Assembly (NCBI RefSeq): GCF_024435355.1
Contig: NZ_JAMJWG010000015.1
Location: 62,001-126,000 of the forward strand
Length of the DNA: 64,000 nucleotides
DNA from: Streptomyces odontomachi
Lineage (GTDB): Bacteria > Actinomycetota > Actinomycetes > Streptomycetales > Streptomycetaceae
Direction: 5' to 3'
The position numbers were made by a program, and so were the translations under genes. Numbering within the stretch: position 1 is the stretch's first letter; every line of letters starts with the position of its first letter. Of the stretch, positions 45,512 through 52,759 are shown piece by piece. Below the pieces are notes generated by a model that saw only the letters and a program-made list of their open reading frames with translations, was not told where the DNA came from and did not search any database.

Positions 45512-48342
45512 CCGACGACCAGCACCGCGGCGCACCGGGCACTCCGGGCGCCTGGGAGCCCATCGCACCCGGCGAGTACGAGGACGCCACCGGCTTCGTC
45601 GAGCTCCCCGACGAGCTCACGGGCGGCTACCCGGACGCCGAGTCCCCGCTCGCCGCGCCCGGGCACGGGTACGTACCGCCGCCCATCACCGTCAACCCGG
45701 CCGCCGGCGACTCCGCCGACCCGGCCGGCACCGGCGTGTGGGGGATGTCCGGCGGGCCGGGCGTACCGGCCGGCGGCCACCCCGGCGCCGAGCACGCCGA
45801 CCCGACCCGGCAGGGCGCCGTGCACTGGCCCGACCCGAACGGGCACCCGTCGCACGACACCTCCCCGAACCCCGGGGACCCCGGCGCCGGCCCGTCCTTC
45901 CAGGACCCCTACGGCTACGACCCGGGCATGACGCAGACCCCTGGCCCGGCCGGCGCCCACGGCACCGGCTCCGAGGGCACCGGGGGACCTTGGCACTTCG
46001 ACGACGCACCCGGGGACCCCGGGGTGGCGCCCGCCGGCCACGGCGACGGCACCGGAGCGGATCCGGAGGGCGGCGCTGCCGACACCCAAGGGGGCTGGTC
46101 CATCCCCCTCGCGCAGGGCGACCTGCCCGACGAGACCGGAGAGTTCACCACCTCGGTACTGGCCGCGCAGTGGGGCGGCGTGCCGCCCGCGACCCTGCCC
46201 GGCGGCGCGACGGCGCCCTGGGCGACCGGCTCCCAGGCGGGGCCCTGGGACCCCGCCCAGCCGTCCCACGACGAACCGACCCCGCAGGAGCCCACCCAGG
46301 CCCACCGCATGCAGCAGGGCGTACGCGTGCAGCGCGCGGGCCGGCCCGGGCCGGATTACCCGGCGGAGTACCGGGACGAATCCGGCGAGCAGGCCGCGTA
46401 CCACGACGAGTCCGGGCAGCACCCCGTGCACTCCTACCCCGAGCAGGCCGCGGGCCCGCACCAGGCGGCGCCGGGGCAGGTCGAGGAGGAGCAGTTCTCG
46501 GAAGAACGGTTCCAGGGGTCCGCCTTCCAGGAACAGCACGGCCAGGACCAGGCCTTCCATGACCAGCCCTTCCGGGAAGGGCCGTTCCCGGAGCCGTCGT
46601 TCCAGGACCAGCCGTTCCCCCCGGAGCACGCTGCGTACCCGCCGGAGCAGTTCTCGGAGCAGGAGGGCCTGCCCGACGAGGGTGCGCCGGGGGCGGCCCC
46701 GGATGCGTCCCAGGGGCAGTTCGCGGACGACGGCGGCCAGGCGCCGTTCGGCGAGCAGCCGGGCGCCCAGGACGGCGACGACGAGGACATCTACCTGGGC
46801 CCGCCGCCCGCCGCACCGCACGCCGACACCGGATCACCCGGTGACGCCGGACCGCACGCCGCGCAGGCCGCGGCCGGAAACGCCCCGTTCGAGGCCGCGC
46901 CGCCCCGAGCGCCGCGCAAGCGCCGCCCGACCCGCCGCCCGCTCCAGGACACCCGCGTCCAGGAGCCGCTTCCCGAAGAGTTGCCCAAGGGCCACGTACC
47001 GGAGACGGCAGGCCGGAGGCGGCCGGCGCGTGACGGCCGGCAGCCGTCCCCGGCGAACCAGCAGGACCGGCCCGCCCAGGAAGGACCGGGCACCGACACG
47101 GACGCCCCCGAGGCGACCCCGCAGCCGGGCGCTCCGCACGCTTCCCAGGAAGCCGCTGCCGGCGGCGGCCTCGCCGACGGCGACGGCCGGCCGCTGTCCG
47201 CAGGGCCCGACGAGACCTTCCCGGAGCCGTCCGAGGCGGCGCCCGACGAGCCCGGCTCCGTCCCGCCCCTCGAGGACGTCGACCCCGGCTCCGGCGCACC
47301 CCAGGACGCTTCCGGCGACGCCGTCGCCGAAGCCACCGCCCCCGACGAACTCGCTCAGGCGCACTCCGAGGAGCCCGCCGGGTTCCCGGAACAGCGCTCG
47401 GAACAGCGCCTGGAGGCCGCTGCCGGGGCCCAGGACGACCCGGCCGGGCAGGAGGCGGCGCAGTACGCCCCGGACGGGCTCGACGGCGGCCGGGGCGACG
47501 AGGAGAGCACCGGGCCGCACCGCGGGCAGGACGACCGGCCCGACGGTGCGCACGACGACGGGCAGGGCGAGCGGCCCGGCGGCGGCCAGGTCACCGGGAG
47601 CGACGCCGACGACCTGGGCGAGGAGGTCGTGTTCGTCGGTGACGAACACCCCCTCGGCTCCTACGTCCTGCGGGTCAACGGCACCGACCGGCCCGTCACG
47701 GACGCCTGGGTCGGAGAGTCGCTGCTCTACGTGCTGCGCGAGCGGCTCGGCCTGGCGGGCGCCAAGGACGGCTGCTCGCAGGGCGAGTGCGGCGCCTGCA
47801 ACGTCCAGGTGGACGGCCGCCTGGTGGCGTCCTGCCTGGTTCCCGCGGCCATCACCGCGGGCAGCGACGTCCGTACGGTGGAGGGCCTGGCCGCGGACGG
47901 GCAGCCGTCCGACGTGCAGCGCGCACTCGCCGAATGCGGCGCCGTGCAGTGCGGCTTCTGCGTCCCCGGCATGGCGATGACCGTGCACCACCTCCTTGAC
48001 GGCAACCCCGACCCCACCGACCTGGAGACCCGCCATGCGCTCGCCGGCAACCTGTGCCGCTGCTCCGGGTACCGTGGCGTCCTGGACGCCGTCCGCAGGG
48101 TCGTCGGCGAGCGACGGGCCACCGACTCGGACGGGGCGGACCCGGAGGACGACGAGGACACCGACACCTCCGGGGCCCGGATTCCCCACCAGGCGAGCCC
48201 CGGCGCGGGCGGCGTGAGTTCCTCCGTGGCGTACGCGGCGCGCACCACCCAGGCTCCCTACCGGGACGCCGCTCCCTACGCGGCTCCCTATGACCAGGTT
48301 TCGTACGAGGACGACGGATACGACGACGGAGGCCGGGCGTGA
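45508..48342 (+). CDS. [2Fe-2S] subunit with a roughly 700-residue disordered N-terminal extension
   Basis: ATG 45508 overlaps the FAD-subunit stop (ATGA); 944 residues. Only residues about 705-875 are the expected protein: a plant-type ferredoxin site (Cys756 in DGCSQGECGACNVQV) and a helical second cluster site (CGFCVPG, LCRCSGYRG). A usual subunit is about 160-200 residues. The first 700 are low-complexity Gly/Pro/Glu/Gln-rich sequence with degenerate repeats such as FQDQPF/FHDQPF, and a basic patch RKRRPTRRPL. The operon overlap shows the start is real. Confidence 0.85.
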   Translation: MTDDQHRGAPGTPGAWEPIAPGEYEDATGFVELPDELTGGYPDAESPLAAPGHGYVPPPITVNPAAGDSADPAGTGVWGMSGGPGVPAGGHPGAEHADPTRQGAVHWPDPNGHPSHDTSPNPGDPGAGPSFQDPYGYDPGMTQTPGPAGAHGTGSEGTGGPWHFDDAPGDPGVAPAGHGDGTGADPEGGAADTQGGWSIPLAQGDLPDETGEFTTSVLAAQWGGVPPATLPGGATAPWATGSQAGPWDPAQPSHDEPTPQEPTQAHRMQQGVRVQRAGRPGPDYPAEYRDESGEQAAYHDESGQHPVHSYPEQAAGPHQAAPGQVEEEQFSEERFQGSAFQEQHGQDQAFHDQPFREGPFPEPSFQDQPFPPEHAAYPPEQFSEQEGLPDEGAPGAAPDASQGQFADDGGQAPFGEQPGAQDGDDEDIYLGPPPAAPHADTGSPGDAGPHAAQAAAGNAPFEAAPPRAPRKRRPTRRPLQDTRVQEPLPEELPKGHVPETAGRRRPARDGRQPSPANQQDRPAQEGPGTDTDAPEATPQPGAPHASQEAAAGGGLADGDGRPLSAGPDETFPEPSEAAPDEPGSVPPLEDVDPGSGAPQDASGDAVAEATAPDELAQAHSEEPAGFPEQRSEQRLEAAAGAQDDPAGQEAAQYAPDGLDGGRGDEESTGPHRGQDDRPDGAHDDGQGERPGGGQVTGSDADDLGEEVVFVGDEHPLGSYVLRVNGTDRPVTDAWVGESLLYVLRERLGLAGAKDGCSQGECGACNVQVDGRLVASCLVPAAITAGSDVRTVEGLAADGQPSDVQRALAECGAVQCGFCVPGMAMTVHHLLDGNPDPTDLETRHALAGNLCRCSGYRGVLDAVRRVVGERRATDSDGADPEDDEDTDTSGARIPHQASPGAGGVSSSVAYAARTTQAPYRDAAPYAAPYDQVSYEDDGYDDGGRA

Positions 48343-50651
48343 GCAACGAAGGCGGCGCCACCGCGACCCCCACACCGCCGCCCGCACGCCCCGAGCCGAT
48401 ACCGCACGGCCTCGGCGCCTCCCTGCCGCCTTCGGACGCGCAGGCCAAGACCGAGGGCACCTTCCCGTACGCGGCCGACCTGTGGGCGGAAGGGCTGCTC
48501 TGGGCGGCCCTGCTGCGCTCACCGCACCCGCACGCCCGGATCGTGTCCATCGACACCTCGCAGGCGCGCACGATGCCCGGCGTACGCGCCGTCGTCACCC
48601 ATGAGGACGTGCCGGGAGCGTCCTCCTACGGGCGTGGTCCCGCGGACCGCCCCGTGTTCGCCTCCGAAGTCGTGCGCCACCACGGCGAACCCATCGCAGC
48701 GGTCGCCGCCGACCACCCGGACACCGCCCGGATGGCGGCGGCGGCGATCATCGTCGAGTACGAGCTGCTCGACCCGGTGACCGACCCCGAGCAGGCCTTC
48801 GAGGCCGAGCCGCTGCACCCGGACGGCAACCTCATCCGCCACATCCCGCTCCAGCACGGCGACGCCGAAGCCGCCGGCGAGATCGTCGTGGAGGGCCTGT
48901 ACCGCATCGGCCGCCAGGACCCCGCACCGATCGGCGCCGAGGCCGGTCTCGCGGTGCCGCGCCCCGACGGCGGCGTGGAGCTGTACGTGGCCTCCACCGA
49001 CCCGCACGGCGACCGCGACCGTGCCGCCGCCTGCTACGGCCTCGACACCGAGCAGGTCAAGGTCGTCGTCACCGGCGTGCCCGGCGCCACCGCCGACCGC
49101 GAGGACCCCGGGTTCCAGCTCCCCCTCGGCCTGCTGGCCCTCAAGACGGACCGCCCGGTCAAGCTCACCGCCACCCGCGAGGAGTCCTTCCTCGGCCATG
49201 CCCACCGCCACCCGACCCTGCTGCGTTACCGCCACCACGCGGACGCCGAGGGCCGCCTGGTGAAGATCGAGGCGCAGATCCTGCTGGACGCCGGCGCCTA
49301 CGCCGACACCTCCTCCGAAGCGCTCGCCGCCGCCGTCTCCTTCGCCTGCGGCCCGTACGTCGTCCCGAACGCGTTCATCGAAGGCTGGGCGGTCCGCACG
49401 AACAACCCGCCGTCCGGCCATGTACGCGGCGAGGGCGCCATGCAGGTGTGCGCCGCGTACGAGGCCCAGATGGACAAGCTCGCCCGGAAACTGGGCATGG
49501 ACCCGACCGAGCTGCGCTTGCGCAACGTGATGGCCACCGGTGACCTGCTGCCCACCGGCCAGACGGTCACCTGCCCCGCACCGGTGGCCGACCTGCTCAC
49601 CGCCGTGCGCGAGGAGCCCCTGCCGCCGCTCCCCAGGGACACGCCCGAAGACGAGTGGCTGCTGCCGGGCGGCCCCGAGGGCGCCGGCGATCCCGGCGCC
49701 GTACGGCGCGGCGTCGGCTACGGCCTGGGGATGGTGCACATGCTCGGCGCCGAGGGCGCCGACGAGGTCTCCACGGCCACCGTGAAGGTCCAGGACGGCG
49801 TCGCCACGGTCATCTGCGCCGCCGTCGAGACCGGTCAGGGCTTCGCCACCCTCGCCCGCCAGATCGTCCAGGAGACCCTCGGCGTCGACGAGGTGCACGT
49901 GGCCCCCGTCGACACCGACCAGCCTCCGGCGGGTCCCAGTTGCCGCGGCCGGCACACCTGGGTGTCGGGTGGCGCCGTGGAGCGCGCGGCGAAGATGGTC
50001 CGCACCCAGCTCCTGCAACCCCTGGCCCACAAGTTCGGCATGTCGACCGAGCTGCTCCAGATCGCCGACGGCAAGATCACCTCATATGACGGTGTGCTCT
50101 CCACCACCGTCGCCGAGGCGCTGGACGGCCGTGAGCTGTGGGCCACCGCCCAGTGCCGCCCGCACCCCACCGAACCCCTGGACTCCGCCGGCCAGGGAGA
50201 CGCCTTCGTGGGCCTCGCGTTCTGCGCCATCCGCGCGGTCGTCGACGTCGACATAGAGCTCGGCGCCGTACGCGTCGTGGAACTCGCGGTCGCCCAGGAC
50301 GTCGGCCGGGTGCTCAACCCGGCACGGCTACGGGCCCGCATCGAGGCGGGCGTCACCCAGGGCATCGGCGCGGCCCTCACCGAGAACCTGCGCACCCCGC
50401 GCGGCTTCGTGCGCCGCCCCGACCTGACCGGCTACGCCCTGCCGACCGCGCTCGACGCGCCCGCCATCCGCATCGTCAGGCTCATCGAGGAACGCGACGT
50501 GGTCGCCCCGTTCGGCGCCAAGGCGGCCAGCGCGGTCCCGGTCGTCACGGCCCCGGCAGCAGTCGCCGCCGCGGTACGAGCGGCCACCGGACGCCCGGTC
50601 AACCGGCTCCCCATCCGCCCCCAGGCGGCGGTGGTGCAGACGGGCGGGTGA
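48339..50651 (+). CDS. molybdopterin subunit of a xanthine-dehydrogenase-like complex, catalytic Glu absent
   Basis: GTG 48339 overlaps the iron-sulfur gene by 4 nt; 770 residues. The aldehyde oxidase/xanthine dehydrogenase a/b hammerhead domain is at the N-terminus, and molybdopterin-binding segments GHVRGEGAMQVCAAYEAQMD and ETGQGFATLARQIVQE are recognisable. The usual C-terminal PxGAKGxGE motif, which carries the base glutamate, is FGAKAASA (residues 725-732), with Ala at the Glu position. By homology it would hydroxylate a purine or other N-heterocycle; with the Glu lost, activity or substrate must differ. Confidence 0.9.
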   Translation: MSNEGGATATPTPPPARPEPIPHGLGASLPPSDAQAKTEGTFPYAADLWAEGLLWAALLRSPHPHARIVSIDTSQARTMPGVRAVVTHEDVPGASSYGRGPADRPVFASEVVRHHGEPIAAVAADHPDTARMAAAAIIVEYELLDPVTDPEQAFEAEPLHPDGNLIRHIPLQHGDAEAAGEIVVEGLYRIGRQDPAPIGAEAGLAVPRPDGGVELYVASTDPHGDRDRAAACYGLDTEQVKVVVTGVPGATADREDPGFQLPLGLLALKTDRPVKLTATREESFLGHAHRHPTLLRYRHHADAEGRLVKIEAQILLDAGAYADTSSEALAAAVSFACGPYVVPNAFIEGWAVRTNNPPSGHVRGEGAMQVCAAYEAQMDKLARKLGMDPTELRLRNVMATGDLLPTGQTVTCPAPVADLLTAVREEPLPPLPRDTPEDEWLLPGGPEGAGDPGAVRRGVGYGLGMVHMLGAEGADEVSTATVKVQDGVATVICAAVETGQGFATLARQIVQETLGVDEVHVAPVDTDQPPAGPSCRGRHTWVSGGAVERAAKMVRTQLLQPLAHKFGMSTELLQIADGKITSYDGVLSTTVAEALDGRELWATAQCRPHPTEPLDSAGQGDAFVGLAFCAIRAVVDVDIELGAVRVVELAVAQDVGRVLNPARLRARIEAGVTQGIGAALTENLRTPRGFVRRPDLTGYALPTALDAPAIRIVRLIEERDVVAPFGAKAASAVPVVTAPAAVAAAVRAATGRPVNRLPIRPQAAVVQTGG

Positions 50652-50685
50652 GGCGGGCGCCGCTGTCGTTCGCCGCACCGACGGG

Positions 50686-50741
50686 CGCCCGTGGTCGAAC
50701 GCCCGGGGTTGAGCGCCCGTGGTTGAACGCCCGTGGTTGAA
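50686..50741. repeat. four 14-bp tandem repeats
   Basis: CGCCCGTGGTCGAA, CGCCCGGGGTTGAG and two exact CGCCCGTGGTTGAA units run head to tail, starting 35 nt after the xanthine-dehydrogenase-like operon. They are not coding and lie within the 297-bp gap before tRNA-Cys. Confidence 0.85.
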
Positions 50742-50889
50742 AAGAGAAAGCGCAGATTTGCTGAATCGGGGAAATCCTTCGGACGGGACCGTCACGAACT
50801 CCGGGAACTCCTACTTCCCGGTTGCGTTCGTTGCCCCGGTTGACACCGGGAAGCTCTCCGACCGACACGGAAACCGGGAGTCACAGCCG

Positions 50890-50925
50890 AAAGGGCGACA
50901 CCCTTCAGGGGTGCCGCCCTTTTTC
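50890..50925. terminator. bidirectional terminator between the molybdenum operon and tRNA-Cys
   Basis: AAAGGGCGACACCC and GGGTGCCGCCCTTT pair with a single mismatch around a TTCA-type loop. TTTTT follows on the plus strand and TTT on the minus strand, so it ends both the tRNA transcript (minus) and read-through from the operon (plus). Confidence 0.8.
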
Positions 50926-50948
50926 GTTTCGCCCGGTAAAGGCGTAAG

Positions 50949-51020
50949 AGGCCGCGGCGGGGATCGAACCCGCGTAACTCGCTTTGCAGACGAGTCCCTA
51001 AGCCACTCGGGCACACGGCC
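50949..51020 (-). tRNA. tRNA-Cys (GCA)
   Basis: On the minus strand a 72-nt cloverleaf begins GGCCGTG, which pairs with CGCGGCC at the 3' end (one G-U). The anticodon loop CTGCAAA gives anticodon GCA, and the T arm has GGGTTCGATCCC. The discriminator base is U, as required for cysteine. The CCA end is not encoded. Confidence 0.97.
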
Positions 51021-51039
51021 AACGTGCTTTCGTTCATCG

Positions 51040-51068
51040 AGAGTACGGGGGCTCTCACCCGCCCTCAA
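51040..51068 (-). promoter_or_regulatory. promoter of tRNA-Cys
   Basis: On the minus strand TTGAGG (51063-51068), a 17-bp spacer and TACTCT (51040-51045) form a good vegetative promoter. The -10 box ends 20 nt before the tRNA 5' end, so the leader is very short. Confidence 0.7.
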
Positions 51069-51142
51069 GACCGCGGAAGTGGCTGCAACATGACTGCCAT
51101 ACTCCGTTCATGGGCGCTACGGCAGCAGTGGCCGTGGGGTCC

Positions 51143-52597
51143 TCAGTCGTCGTCGTAGCCCCGGTGGGTGAGGCTGGCGGCCACGCCTGCGATCTTGACG
51201 TCGACGATCACCTTCCCCCGCGTCCAGCGGGTCGACTTGTTGTCGGGTGCGCCGAATGTCTCCAGTGCGGCCACCGGGAGGCGTTCGCGGTCCTCGACCT
51301 CGGGATAGAAGACGACCAGGTAGAGGCGGCCACGGGAGTTGAAGCCGTACTGGGTGTCCATGGTGAGGCCGCAGAAGGGCTCGGGGCCGCGGCCGGTGAC
51401 CCACCACTCGCCGTTCTGTTGTGCGGCGTCCGGGAACCGCGCCTGGAAGTCGGCGGTGGTCGCGCCCCACGGGAGGCCGTTCCAGCCCTGCTCGACGGAC
51501 TGGGGGCGGGTGCTCGGGACGGATGGGGCCGGGGGCTTGCGGCGGCGCGTGGGGATCAGCCAGGCGAGGCCGCGGCGGCGTTGGGGAGCGGGGGGAGACC
51601 CGCCGGCCGCACCGGTGCGGTCGGTCTCAGGCTCCGTGGCCGTCGGGGACTCCCTGGTGTCCACGGTCGTGTCCACGGTCTCCGTCGGCTCCGCCGGCTG
51701 CGTCGACTCCATGAGGGTCCGGCCCTCCCATTCACCGACGAATCCCGACCCGTCCTCGCCCCCGTCCCGTCCGACGTCCGTGAACGCGGCGAAGTCGTCC
51801 ACGAGCGTGTTCATGGTCGGACGGGCCGACGGGTCCTTGGCCAGGCAGGCGGTGACCAGGCGGCACAACTCGGTGTCGACGTGGGAGAGGGACGACAGGT
51901 CGGGGTCCTGCTCGACGATGCGGTACAGCACGGCGGCCGGCTGGCCGGTACCGAACGGGGCGGCGCCGGTCGCGGCGAAGGCCAGTACGGAGCCGAGCGC
52001 GAACACATCGCTGGCGGGGGTGATGTCGGTGCCGCCGCGTGCCTGCTCGGGCGACATGAACGCCGGGGTCCCGGCGACGAACCCGGACACCGTCAGCGTG
52101 GTGGCCTCCAGGGCACGGACGATGCCGAAGTCGATGATCCGCGGTCCGTCGGAGGCCATGATGACGTTGCTCGGCTTCAGGTCGCGATGTACCAGGCCGC
52201 AGGCGTGGATGGCGGCCAGGCCCTCGGCCAGTCCGGCCGCCAGCACGCGGAGTGCGGCGGGGGGCAGCGGGCCGTGCTCGGCGACCGAGGTCTGTAACGA
52301 GGGGCCCGGAACGTAGGCGCTGACCAGCCAGGGGCGATCGGCGAGCGGGTCGGCGTCCACGACCTGGGCGGTGAAGAAGCCGCCCACCCGCCGGGCCGCC
52401 TCCACCTCCCGGGCGAACCTGTCACGGAACGCCCGGTCGGCCCCGTACTCCGCGTGGACCAGCTTCACCGCCACCGGCCGGCCGCCCGCGGAACGGCCGA
52501 GGAAGACCTGACCCATGCCGCCAGCACCGAGCCGGCCGAGCAGCCGGTAGCGGCCCACCCGATCCGGGTCCCCTGGTCGCAGTGGCTCCGTCGCCAT
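51143..52597 (-). CDS. Hanks-type serine/threonine protein kinase without a membrane anchor
   Basis: ATG 52595-52597; 484 residues. The kinase domain (about 15-275) is complete: GRLGAGGMGQVFLG, AVKLV, HRDLKPSNV, DFGIVRAL and the SPEQ activation segment. A Pro/Thr-rich linker with a basic stretch (RRRGLAWLIPTRRRK) leads to a C-terminal domain of about 130 residues beginning GWNGLPWGATTADFQARF, which I do not recognise. No transmembrane helix is present, unlike PknB-type kinases, so it should be cytosolic. A TTA codon (52295-52297, codon 101) makes it a bldA-dependent regulator candidate. Confidence 0.93.
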   Translation of the reverse strand: MATEPLRPGDPDRVGRYRLLGRLGAGGMGQVFLGRSAGGRPVAVKLVHAEYGADRAFRDRFAREVEAARRVGGFFTAQVVDADPLADRPWLVSAYVPGPSLQTSVAEHGPLPPAALRVLAAGLAEGLAAIHACGLVHRDLKPSNVIMASDGPRIIDFGIVRALEATTLTVSGFVAGTPAFMSPEQARGGTDITPASDVFALGSVLAFAATGAAPFGTGQPAAVLYRIVEQDPDLSSLSHVDTELCRLVTACLAKDPSARPTMNTLVDDFAAFTDVGRDGGEDGSGFVGEWEGRTLMESTQPAEPTETVDTTVDTRESPTATEPETDRTGAAGGSPPAPQRRRGLAWLIPTRRRKPPAPSVPSTRPQSVEQGWNGLPWGATTADFQARFPDAAQQNGEWWVTGRGPEPFCGLTMDTQYGFNSRGRLYLVVFYPEVEDRERLPVAALETFGAPDNKSTRWTRGKVIVDVKIAGVAASLTHRGYDDD

Positions 52598-52620
52598 ACC
52601 CTCATGCCCCCGTTCAGTAT

Positions 52621-52673
52621 GTGTGTCGTTGTCTGTCGTCGTCTGTCGTCGTCTGGATCGTTGTCCGTCGTTG
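52621..52673. repeat. short tandem repeats upstream of the kinase gene
   Basis: GTCTGTCGTC occurs twice exactly at 52631-52650 with degenerate GTCGTT/GTCCGTCG copies on both sides. It lies 24-76 nt before the kinase start, within its probable leader or promoter, so copy changes could affect expression. Confidence 0.7.
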
Positions 52674-52759
52674 CGGCGAGGACGTAGGACCGAAGTCCCA
52701 ACCGGTCTGGCCCCTGGGACAGGGGCCATCCGGCTGGACGCCCCTTACGCTGGGCCTTT

